Shown piece by piece: positions 1 through 5,831 of a stretch of 9,617 nt of DNA. The position numbers and the translations under genes are program-made. The notes under the pieces are model-generated. The model saw nothing but the letters and a program-made list of their open reading frames with translations, was not told the DNA's origin and made no database searches. Each line of letters begins with the position of its first letter. The first letter of the stretch is position 1. This stretch comes from Symbiobacteriaceae bacterium (GTDB lineage Bacteria > Bacillota > JAAYKD01 > WRDA01): positions 1-9,617 of the forward strand of contig WRDA01000037.1 in the NCBI GenBank assembly GCA_009783675.1, given 5' to 3'.

Positions 1-20
1 ATTCTGTTGCTTTCTTTCAC
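1..20 (-). CDS. Possible start of a further minus-strand gene, cut by the window edge
   Basis: A GTG codon at 20-18 is preceded at 6 nt by AGGAG (31-27), a well-placed ribosome binding site. The frame then reads V-K-E-S-N-R to the window edge without a stop. In many Firmicutes rplT is followed by an rRNA methyltransferase or a small hypothetical gene. Only six codons are visible, so no product can be named, and the reading frame could be fortuitous. Confidence 0.3.
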
Positions 21-40
21 TGGTTGCTCCTCGTCACAGA

Positions 41-77
41 GTCAAACGGCGCTTCTGTCTCTGAAGCGCCGATTGAC
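41..77 (-). terminator. Long hairpin after rplT, probable end of the infC-rpmI-rplT operon
   Basis: Arms 47-55 and 63-71 are perfect 9-bp complements (CGGCGCTTC / GAAGCGCCG) around a 7-nt loop. Beyond one mismatch at 46/72, five more pairs form between 41-45 and 73-77. The hairpin starts 15 nt past the rplT stop. On the minus strand the 3' side is followed by TTTGACT rather than a long U run. It may therefore be a weak or factor-assisted terminator, or a processing / stability hairpin if transcription continues into the edge gene. Confidence 0.55.
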
Positions 78-92
78 AGATAATATTCATAA

Positions 93-440
93 TCAGGATT
101 GTTTGGATACTTCAACCATTTGGATGAAACCATTGTTATCATATACGGCCATATCGGCGAGCATCTTCCGGTTGACTACCACTCCGGCTCTCTTCAGACC
201 AGAGATCATGCGGCTGTAGGTTGTCCCATTCATTCTGGCTGCTGCATTGATACGAGCGATCCATAAACGCCTGAAGTCTCTCTTGACCTGACGCCTATCA
301 CGGTAGGCGTAAAACCCTGCCTTCATTACAGCCTGGTTGGCAACTCGATATTGGCGACTCTTAGCACCCTTATAACCTTTAGCCAGTTTAAGTATCTTAT
401 TGTGGCGACGCCTGGATATCAGGCCAGTGGTTATTCTCAT
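93..440 (-). CDS. rplT: 50S ribosomal protein L20
   Basis: This 115-residue basic protein belongs to the L20 family. L20 binds 23S rRNA early in assembly of the large subunit and, in several bacteria, represses its own operon. The family core is plain: KILKLAKGYKGAKSRQYRVA, then AYRDRRQVKRDFRRLWIARINAAAR, and KRAGVVVNRKMLADMAV near the C terminus. The ATG at 440 has GGAG 8 nt upstream. Length is slightly below the usual 117-119 residues. The N terminus (MRITTGLISRRRH) differs from the common MARVKRGVTARxRH and is a little shorter. It is the third gene of the operon, 21 nt after rpmI. Confidence 0.97.
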   Translation of the reverse strand: MRITTGLISRRRHNKILKLAKGYKGAKSRQYRVANQAVMKAGFYAYRDRRQVKRDFRRLWIARINAAARMNGTTYSRMISGLKRAGVVVNRKMLADMAVYDNNGFIQMVEVSKQS

Positions 441-461
441 TCTGTTCTCTCCAATCCGTGC

Positions 462-659
462 CTACATATAGGGTATCAAACTGGCAATTCGACGCTGTTC
501 GGCTTCAGAAACAAGAGTGCGTCCTCTCAGCTGTCGATTACGTTTGGGTCCCTTACAAGCTGCTTTGTGATGGTGGAAAGCCTTCTTGCGGCTAACCTTT
601 CCTGTGCCGGTTGTATCCAATCGTTTGGCAGCTCCGCGATGAGTTTTCATTTTTGGCAT
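462..659 (-). CDS. rpmI: 50S ribosomal protein L35
   Basis: This 65-residue highly basic protein starts MPKMKTHRGAAKR and ends with the family-typical RIASLIPYM. That is the standard L35 length and layout. It is a small structural protein of the large ribosomal subunit. The ATG at 659 is preceded by AAGGGG with a 7-nt spacer. The gene sits 21 nt after the infC stop and 21 nt before rplT, the universal infC-rpmI-rplT order, so it is surely co-transcribed with both. Confidence 0.97.
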   Translation of the reverse strand: MPKMKTHRGAAKRLDTTGTGKVSRKKAFHHHKAACKGPKRNRQLRGRTLVSEAEQRRIASLIPYM

Positions 660-680
660 TGTAATACCCCTTTATTAATG

Positions 681-1193
681 TTATGGGTTTCTGGGAGCTA
701 AGATCATGATCATGTTCCGCCCTTCCATTTTGGCTTCGCGTTCGACGAGGCCGACCTCAGCGACCCCGGCAGCCAGTTTGTCCAGAGCCTGTTTTCCCAG
801 ACTGGCATGGGTAATCTCCCGGCCTCGGAATCGCACGGTTGCTTTGACTTTGTCGCCTTCCTCCAGGAAACGCAGACAGGCTTTTATCTTTGTGCCCAGG
901 TCATGGTCTTCTATCGTCGGGGTCATACGAACTTCCTTGATACTGATGATTTTTTGCTTTCTGCGAGCTTCGCGATCATGTTTGCTTTGCTCATACTTGA
1001 AACGGCCATAGTCCATAATACGGCAGACAGGCGGTACTGCAGTTGCCGCAACCCTGACCAGATCTAAGTTATGCTCCTGAGCGATCCGCAAAGCGTCCCG
1101 CAAGTGCATGATGCCTAACTGCTCCCCGGATTCATCGATGACGCGAACTTCTCGTGCCCGTATTTCCTCGTTGACCTGGAACCCCTTACTGAT
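681..1193 (-). CDS. infC: Translation initiation factor IF-3, with probable AUC start codon
   Basis: IF-3 binds the 30S subunit, helps select the initiator tRNA and start codon, and prevents premature 50S joining. The protein shows the N-terminal domain (QVNEEIRAREVRVIDESGEQ, then PPVCRIMDYGRFKYEQ), a lysine-rich linker helix and the C-terminal domain (EDHDLGTKIKACLRFLEEGDKVKATVRFRGREITH). I set the start at ATC (1193-1191). A perfect GGAGGT (1206-1201) lies 7 nt upstream, and translation from there begins I/M-S-K-G-F-Q-V-N-E, matching Bacillus IF-3 proteins, where ATT is used. This gives 170 residues. An in-frame TTG at 1208 overlaps that Shine-Dalgarno and has none of its own. Rare AUU/AUC starts on infC let IF-3 limit its own synthesis by rejecting non-canonical codons. 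It is the first gene of the operon, behind an attenuator-bearing leader. Confidence 0.95.
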   Translation of the reverse strand: MSKGFQVNEEIRAREVRVIDESGEQLGIMHLRDALRIAQEHNLDLVRVAATAVPPVCRIMDYGRFKYEQSKHDREARRKQKIISIKEVRMTPTIEDHDLGTKIKACLRFLEEGDKVKATVRFRGREITHASLGKQALDKLAAGVAEVGLVEREAKMEGRNMIMILAPRNP

Positions 1194-1200
1194 ATTCCAC

Positions 1201-1206
1201 ACCTCC
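1201..1206 (-). promoter_or_regulatory. Strong Shine-Dalgarno that decides the infC start
   Basis: GGAGGT on the minus strand lies 7 nt before ATC (1193-1191) and is the only good ribosome binding site for infC. It rules out the in-frame TTG at 1208 and GTG at 1202, which overlap it. Normal spacing to a non-canonical AUC codon is the arrangement expected of an IF-3-autoregulated infC. Confidence 0.8.
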
Positions 1207-1227
1207 AAATAGTTTCATCTAATTAAC

Positions 1228-1251
1228 AAAAAAGCGAGCCATGAAGCTCGC
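1228..1251 (-). terminator. Intrinsic terminator inside the infC leader (attenuator)
   Basis: On the minus strand GCGAGC (1251-1246), loop TTCATG and GCTCGC (1239-1234) form a 6-bp GC-rich stem followed directly by six T residues (1233-1228). It ends 22 nt before the infC Shine-Dalgarno and lies downstream of the predicted promoter. It would therefore stop transcripts before infC unless it is disrupted. No minus-strand gene lies upstream that it could serve as an end terminator, because the neighbour at 1495 is on the other strand. Confidence 0.8.
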
Positions 1252-1365
1252 ATCCGTAAGCCAGATTCTGTCTAATTCATGTAGAACCAGCAGTATCTAA
1301 CTATTTCACCAACCCGAACGCTTCAGCGTCAGGTGAGAAGCGGATGGCTTCCTCTTACTAGCAGG

Positions 1366-1394
1366 AGAATACCAGTTTTCAGCACGAATGTCAA
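1366..1394 (-). promoter_or_regulatory. Sigma-A type promoter for the infC-rpmI-rplT operon
   Basis: TTGACA (1394-1389), a 17-nt spacer and TATTCT (1371-1366) sit on the minus strand, with TGG just before the -10 giving an extended -10 (TGn). The -35 is a perfect consensus match and the -10 matches four of six bases. The predicted start is A near 1359, placing the whole attenuator downstream. It faces away from the gene starting at 1495, whose own promoter must lie in or across this same interval; I see no convincing plus-strand promoter there. Confidence 0.75.
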
Positions 1395-1494
1395 GAAGAA
1401 ATGCATCTTGAAGAGTAACAAAGGAAGATTGTGTGCCTTTGCAGAAATTGGAATTAGTCATACTCACGAAGACAACACACTCCGAGGTGATGAA

Positions 1495-4137
1495 ATGATC
1501 TACGCACTGAATGCAGTCGATGAGAAGCTTCGCCCGTCGGTAGGCCAAAAGACTATGAACATCGCTTGGATGCGCCAACATGGTCTGGCTGTACCCGATG
1601 GGTTCGTCATAGGAGCAGATGTATACCATGAAGCAATCAAGTACAATGGATACGAAAATATACTTTATGACTTGAGTATCCAGGTCCCTAACCGGGAAGA
1701 TGAGCTACTGCGCTTCTCTTCTTTGATGGTGCAAAGCATATTGGCTCTGGAGTTTCCAGAGCCTGTAATTCAAGAGATAAAACGCTTCTGGGATGAAATG
1801 GGTTCACCAGCTGTGGTGGTTCGCTTCTCCGATTTTGGCAATGGTCTTTCGGTCACCAACTATACCGGACGCTTGCGTGGAGCAACAAACGTTAAAGAGT
1901 TTAACGAGATCCTGTTGGGCATAAAACTCTCTTGGTCCAAGCTCTGGACCGAAGAAGCAATTCGCTTCCGGCAAAGTCTTGGCTACTCTCATCAGCGTCT
2001 TCTGATGGCGGTCATCGTCCAGCGTTATGTCGAAGGTGAAGTATCTGGACTTCTTTATACGGCTAATCCCAGAAATAACCGTAGCGATCAGGTAGTCATT
2101 CGCTCAACCTGGGGGTTAGGGGAAGCTCTGGTCAGAGATGAGGTTCGTCCTGATCATTGGGTCCTGGATACCGATGGATCCATTTACCAGGCGAGCATCA
2201 TGGTTAAGCATGATCTACGACAGAGCATCTCCGATCCCAGACGCTCCGGGAGTGAACGCAGTCCGGTTCCTGCAGAGCTGCGCACTGTCTCGACCCTCGA
2301 GGAAGGACAGATATCCGAGCTCTTGAACATTGCATCTCTACTGATAGACTCCTTCCCTGGAGAACCTCAGGTCGTGGAGTGGACCTATGTTAGCAAAAAG
2401 CTCTTCTTGCTTCAGCTTAGGCCACTGGGCACCATGTATCCTCGGATAGATAATCTCCCGGAGGATGATACCCAGCGGGAAGAGAGTCGCATATATCTGC
2501 AGTTTAACCAGTTAATTGGCACAAGAGCACCCTTTACCCCCCTGGGGCTCTCCCTCTGGAGTCGTCTCCTGTGCGGAGTGATGGAGGAGTTTACAGGAAA
2601 ACCACAACCTGACGAACCGTCCTGGTTGAGCAGGGCAGGAAATCGCTTGTGGATCGACATCACCAACCAACTTCTGCTACCCCCGAAAAGAAGTTTTCTC
2701 CTAAGTATTGTCAAAGACCGCAGACCCGAAGGGAATGGGTTATTAAGCAGAACCCTGTTACAATACCGAAGCAACATCCGGAGCATGGGCACGACGATAG
2801 GTGATATCCGTTGGCGATTGATCTGGCGTAATCGTGCCGTGGGATTTAGATCTCCGACTAAGGCAGCCTTCCGCTTGAAAAAAAGTGGCAGCGAAATGAT
2901 TGCAGTTCTGGAAAAAGGATCGAGTGGGATTACGACACTGGCAGCGGCTCTTTCCTGGCTTGACAATAGTGTTCCTTTGATTGCCAGGATGTTGCTGGAT
3001 CAGGTTTCTTACGCGATACCTGCGTTAATTTCTCTGGCCAAAATAGAAGCCGAAATGAAAAGGTGGCCTGTGCAACCTCTGGAACTTGATTCTTTCAGGC
3101 AACTTCCCTACAACAATCCTATTTTTGAAATTGCTCGCCATCTTTATGTTGCTTCGACCTATTACTTGGAAAGCAATCGTGAGTTAACCGAAGAGCATTC
3201 GGATCTATATGGCCTTACCCGATATATTTATCATTATGGCCTCTGCGATTTCGATCCTGGATCCAAACGCTGGCATGAGGAGCGTAACCTGGTGGAGAGT
3301 CTCATCGAAGCTCTTAATGTGATGAAGGAGAACCCTGATCACAGCCTTGACACCATACGTGCACTTGCTCAACAAATGGCAGATCATGTACCTAAGTTAG
3401 CGGACAAATACCGTGGTATATTTGCCCGAAAACAGATGGAGTACTATTGCTCAGTTGCCAAAGCCTTAGCTGGCTCGGAGCAACAGATCCTGGAAACCAT
3501 CACCCAGATTGTCGCCATTATCAGACGTGTATTTGTCCAAATAGGAGCGGATATGGAGTTGAGAGGGTCGCTGGAGAAAGCGGAAGCTATTTTCATGCTC
3601 TCTCTGGAAGAGCTTCATGGTGACAACTCTGGTTGGGCGCGTTTGAGCCAGGAGAATAAATTAAACTATGAGGCGGAACAAGCCAGGACTCTTGTGCCCT
3701 GGCTGCTGATTAGCAGTGGTGAAGCGCTTTACTCAGAAACCTCGGACTTGCCTCATAATCAGATATGTGGCTTACCCCTGAATGGAGGGGTATATACAGG
3801 GAAGGTTCGCGTAATCACAGAGGAGAGTCTCCCCTATGCAGAGCGGGGAGAAGTTTATGTAATCAATCATTTTAATGCAGAATGGGACCAGAAACTAAAC
3901 TATGCGGGAGCGTTGATTCTGGAAAGAGAAGAGACGAACAGTTACCTGGGAGTTTTGGGACGCATTTTTGCCACTCCAGCTGTCCGAGGCGTAACACATG
4001 CTGCGGAGATTCTTCATGATGGGATGATGGTTCGCATTGATGGCAGGACTGGCCTCGTGACGATTCTGGAGATGCCTCCGGGATCGTCAGAAGTAAATGA
4101 AGGCAGTGACGAAACTATTATACCCACGCAGGCATAA
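1495..4137 (+). CDS. PEP synthase / rifampin phosphotransferase-like protein lacking the catalytic histidine
   Basis: This 880-residue protein has the three-part layout of PEP-utilising phosphotransferases. Residues about 1-310 form a PPDK_N-type ATP-grasp region with K19 (VGQKTMNI), R110 (VVVRFS), Q176 (VIVQRYV), SGLLYTANP, TWGLGEALV, E295 (VVEW) and Q307/R309 (LQLRP). A long helical middle follows, and a swivelling domain spans about 757-872 (GLPLNGGVYTGKVRVI to VRIDGRTG). Family members carry the phosphate on His in GGxxSHAAIVARE. Here the aligned stretch is EETNSYLGVLGRI, so Tyr817 (TAC, 3943-3945) replaces it and the GG is lost. The ATG at 1495 follows GAGG by 7 nt; an upstream in-frame GTG at 1333 adds non-family residues and overlaps the infC leader. 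The frame is intact, so this looks like a maintained variant. Length and middle domain resemble rifampin phosphotransferase more than PEP synthase. Substrate and activity are unknown; classical His-relay chemistry seems unlikely. Confidence 0.85.
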   Translation: MIYALNAVDEKLRPSVGQKTMNIAWMRQHGLAVPDGFVIGADVYHEAIKYNGYENILYDLSIQVPNREDELLRFSSLMVQSILALEFPEPVIQEIKRFWDEMGSPAVVVRFSDFGNGLSVTNYTGRLRGATNVKEFNEILLGIKLSWSKLWTEEAIRFRQSLGYSHQRLLMAVIVQRYVEGEVSGLLYTANPRNNRSDQVVIRSTWGLGEALVRDEVRPDHWVLDTDGSIYQASIMVKHDLRQSISDPRRSGSERSPVPAELRTVSTLEEGQISELLNIASLLIDSFPGEPQVVEWTYVSKKLFLLQLRPLGTMYPRIDNLPEDDTQREESRIYLQFNQLIGTRAPFTPLGLSLWSRLLCGVMEEFTGKPQPDEPSWLSRAGNRLWIDITNQLLLPPKRSFLLSIVKDRRPEGNGLLSRTLLQYRSNIRSMGTTIGDIRWRLIWRNRAVGFRSPTKAAFRLKKSGSEMIAVLEKGSSGITTLAAALSWLDNSVPLIARMLLDQVSYAIPALISLAKIEAEMKRWPVQPLELDSFRQLPYNNPIFEIARHLYVASTYYLESNRELTEEHSDLYGLTRYIYHYGLCDFDPGSKRWHEERNLVESLIEALNVMKENPDHSLDTIRALAQQMADHVPKLADKYRGIFARKQMEYYCSVAKALAGSEQQILETITQIVAIIRRVFVQIGADMELRGSLEKAEAIFMLSLEELHGDNSGWARLSQENKLNYEAEQARTLVPWLLISSGEALYSETSDLPHNQICGLPLNGGVYTGKVRVITEESLPYAERGEVYVINHFNAEWDQKLNYAGALILEREETNSYLGVLGRIFATPAVRGVTHAAEILHDGMMVRIDGRTGLVTILEMPPGSSEVNEGSDETIIPTQA

Positions 4138-4165
4138 TCTGCCCCAAATTGCAAAGCGTGAGATG

Positions 4166-5347
4166 CTAGATACCTTGACGAAAGAGAACTATACGATTGC
4201 TGTTAGTCCCAAAGGTGTTATTGCGAACACCCCAGATATTTGAAGTTTTAGAAAAGATCTGGCTGTTAATAAGAGTAGCTTCCGGTAATAATCCCGCATC
4301 CAGCACCAAGTCATAGACCATCTCATCGAGCTTTGTCTTCCCTTTGTTTATTTCGCCGACCTCGAAAGCGATATATCCTCCCGGGGTCATGATACGGGCA
4401 AATTCAGCAAAAACTCGGGCCATAAGATCCTTCCAGGCTTTTAAGGAGTTGGGCTTAGTCAGCTTAGTGGTGATCTCCGTCCTGTCCAGACAGTTAAACC
4501 AAATCCGTAACCAGTTATCCTGCTCATATTGCACCACATTTAGAAAAGGAGGGGAAGTGATTATCAGGTTGACGCTCCTGGAGGGAATCTGCGGAGTGTC
4601 TGCAGCATTGCAAGTGAGAAAGACTCCACCCATGCCAATAGCACCATTTGGCAGAGTTTTCAAAAGAGACCTGGATTTCCTGAGGATGAGGCTTTTTACG
4701 TCTTTGTATTCACCAAAATCATTGTTGTACTTATGGTTGATCGTCCGTTGTCTCTCGGGGTTTGTAGCTTGATTAGGAGGCAATGTATAGACAGAGAAGA
4801 AACCCTTAGAGTGTCCGCTTAACCGATTTGTTGCTACCATCCTGATCCAGGCGTCCAGAGCATCCTCTCTGCCGTTGGATCTCCTCTGTTGCAGATAGTT
4901 GCGGAGATTTCGCAGCTCCATTAGGGTTCGTGCGTTATAAAAAACCTCAAGGTCCGGCTCCTCTTCCGGTTTTATCATTCCATCTGTTCCCTGTAAGTCC
5001 AGGGAGTCCAATCGCAAAGCAATGGCAGCTAGAGGTGGTGGGGAGATACGAGGTTCGGTGAGAATACGAGAGAGGGGGTTAAGGTCGTTACTGATGAATC
5101 TCCTTCCCGAGAGAGACGCCTGAATGACGGTAGTCCCCCTGCCCGAAAAAGGATCGTAAACGATATCTCCCGGTTGAGAGTAGCGATCGATAAACCAGGC
5201 AGGAAGCTCCGCCTTAAAGCATGCCCGATATGATATTTCGTGCAGAGAAGACATCTGGCGTTGCTTGGCTGTCCACATCTCCTCTTCGACGACAGGATAT
5301 CCCGCAGGGTAGGACCAGGACACCAGCAGTTCACCTACCTTTAACAT
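4166..5347 (-). CDS. Orphan DNA methyltransferase (SAM-dependent, amino-MTase type)
   Basis: The protein carries a SAM-binding motif I (VYDPFSGRGTT, residues 63-73) and a catalytic motif IV (TSPPF, 264-268) of amino-methyltransferases that modify adenine N6 or cytosine N4. TSPP is commoner among the cytosine-N4 enzymes. Motif I precedes motif IV, with about 190 residues between them that may hold target recognition. The N terminus (WSYPAGYPVVEEEMWTAKQR) and SLHEISYRACFKAELP look like a motif X region. No endonuclease gene adjoins it, so it may be solitary. The start is uncertain. ATG at 5347 (393 residues) has no Shine-Dalgarno; GTG at 5323 (385 residues) has AGGTGA at good distance and begins just before WSYPAGYP; GTG at 5407 would run far into cdd. 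It converges on the PEP-utilising gene (28-nt gap) and diverges from cdd. Confidence 0.85.
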   Translation of the reverse strand: MLKVGELLVSWSYPAGYPVVEEEMWTAKQRQMSSLHEISYRACFKAELPAWFIDRYSQPGDIVYDPFSGRGTTVIQASLSGRRFISNDLNPLSRILTEPRISPPPLAAIALRLDSLDLQGTDGMIKPEEEPDLEVFYNARTLMELRNLRNYLQQRRSNGREDALDAWIRMVATNRLSGHSKGFFSVYTLPPNQATNPERQRTINHKYNNDFGEYKDVKSLILRKSRSLLKTLPNGAIGMGGVFLTCNAADTPQIPSRSVNLIITSPPFLNVVQYEQDNWLRIWFNCLDRTEITTKLTKPNSLKAWKDLMARVFAEFARIMTPGGYIAFEVGEINKGKTKLDEMVYDLVLDAGLLPEATLINSQIFSKTSNIWGVRNNTFGTNSNRIVLFRQGI

Positions 5348-5366
5348 GGCAAAATGGAGGTATATA

Positions 5367-5771
5367 ATGGCAATAAGTAAAGAAGAGTGTTCTAGTCTGT
5401 ATCTCACTGCAACTGAGGCATTAGGAAATGCATATGCACCTTATTCAGGATTTTCTGTTGGCGTAGCCTTACTGACTTCGGAGGGAAAGGTATTTACAGG
5501 ATGTAATGTTGAGAATGCCAGCTACAGTGCTGGCATGTGTGCAGAGCGTATCGCCCTCGGGAAAGCTGTATCAGAAGGGTATAGAGATTTCATAGCTATC
5601 GCGGTGGCCGGGTCATCTGGAGCACCTACACCATGCGGCATATGTCGCCAGGCTCTCTATGAGTTTGCTCCTGGCCTACTAGTTATCTGGGGCAGTTCAG
5701 GCAGTGATTTGCATTGCTTATCCCTTAACGGCCTACTTCCCGAAGCGTTCGGCCCTTTAGATCTTAAATAA
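5367..5771 (+). CDS. cdd: Cytidine deaminase
   Basis: This 134-residue protein is a homotetrameric-type, zinc-dependent cytidine/deoxycytidine deaminase of pyrimidine salvage, making uridine/deoxyuridine in the cytoplasm. Zinc ligands C58, C90 and C93 and the proton-shuttling E60 are visible in MCAERIA and TPCGICRQ. The substrate-binding NVENASY lies at 47-53, and the C terminus LLPEAFGPLDL is typical. I chose ATG at 5367 because GGAGG lies 6 nt upstream and the protein then has normal length; an in-frame ATG at 5346 lacks a ribosome binding site. Its start region abuts the divergent methyltransferase gene. No clear own promoter was found upstream. A large inverted repeat follows the stop at once. 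Confidence 0.97.
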   Translation: MAISKEECSSLYLTATEALGNAYAPYSGFSVGVALLTSEGKVFTGCNVENASYSAGMCAERIALGKAVSEGYRDFIAIAVAGSSGAPTPCGICRQALYEFAPGLLVIWGSSGSDLHCLSLNGLLPEAFGPLDLK

Positions 5772-5831
5772 CTATAACTACTTTAGCAGATCTAAGGAGA
5801 GGGGGTTTCCTCTCCCTGATAAGTAGTATAG
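5772..5831. repeat. Nested inverted repeat at the cdd / GGDEF-gene convergence
   Basis: Inner arms GGAGAGG (5796-5802) and CCTCTCC (5809-5815) form a 7-bp GC-rich stem with a 6-nt loop. Outer arms CTATAACTACTT (5772-5783) and AAGTAGTATAG (5821-5831) are complementary apart from one unpaired base. The structure begins directly after the cdd stop and includes the last 13 codons and stop of the minus-strand GGDEF-type gene. Neither strand has a U run after the stem, so it is not a standard intrinsic terminator. It may act as a bidirectional transcription barrier or protect the 3' ends of both mRNAs. Confidence 0.5.

Larger units (their letters stand above)
1194..1359 (-). promoter_or_regulatory. 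infC operon leader RNA, candidate L20-type attenuation leader
   Basis: From the predicted start near 1359 to the infC start, about 166 nt of leader hold several hairpins. A 5-bp GAAGC/GCTTC stem-loop lies around 1351-1337, and ACGC-TGAA-GCGT around 1331-1320. The terminator stem lies at 1251-1234. CATCCG (1346-1341) is exactly complementary to CGGATG (1256-1251), whose last base is the first base of the terminator stem. A TGAAGC segment (near 1326-1321) and a CATGAA segment (1281-1276) could each pair with bases of the terminator's 5' arm and loop. Such alternatives fit attenuation. In Bacillus subtilis the same operon is controlled by L20 binding a leader that ends in a terminator. No resemblance to a T-box was seen. 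The ligand here is inference. Confidence 0.6.

Noticed and set aside
351..1067. Plus-strand open frames opposite rplT, rpmI and infC
   Set aside because: They are antisense to well-identified ribosomal operon genes and have no ribosome binding sites or family resemblance.
1186..1218. Ten-codon micro-ORF (ATG at 1218) on the minus strand spanning the infC Shine-Dalgarno and start
   Set aside because: It has no ribosome binding site of its own and is short enough to occur by chance; a leader-peptide role cannot be supported.
1194..1359. T-box or other metabolite riboswitch in the infC leader
   Set aside because: No T-box antiterminator consensus or known aptamer core was recognised; the operon type points to an L20 attenuator instead.
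1440..1466. Possible plus-strand promoter for the gene at 1495 (TTGCA-like and CATACT-like boxes)
   Set aside because: The hexamers match poorly and the spacing is 14-15 nt, so it is not better than background.
1333..1494. Upstream GTG start for the PEP-utilising gene giving 54 extra residues
   Set aside because: The extra residues do not resemble the family N terminus and they overlap the infC promoter and leader. The ATG at 1495 has a GAGG ribosome binding site at the right distance and starts where family members start.
2412..2966. Minus-strand open frame of 184 codons inside the PEP-utilising gene
   Set aside because: It lies wholly within a recognised coding gene, its translation is low-complexity and Arg/Ser/Leu-rich, and it resembles no family; it is a shadow frame.
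3943..3945. PEP-utilising gene as a pseudogene
   Set aside because: The frame is intact over 880 codons and the ATP-grasp residues and C-terminal domain outline are preserved; a single key substitution is not decay.
3991..4011. GVTHAAEIL in the PEP-utilising protein as a displaced catalytic SHAA motif
   Set aside because: It follows PAVRG, where normal enzymes have a non-catalytic 'GVxxAT' segment, so the His is about 18 residues too late in an otherwise gap-free alignment.
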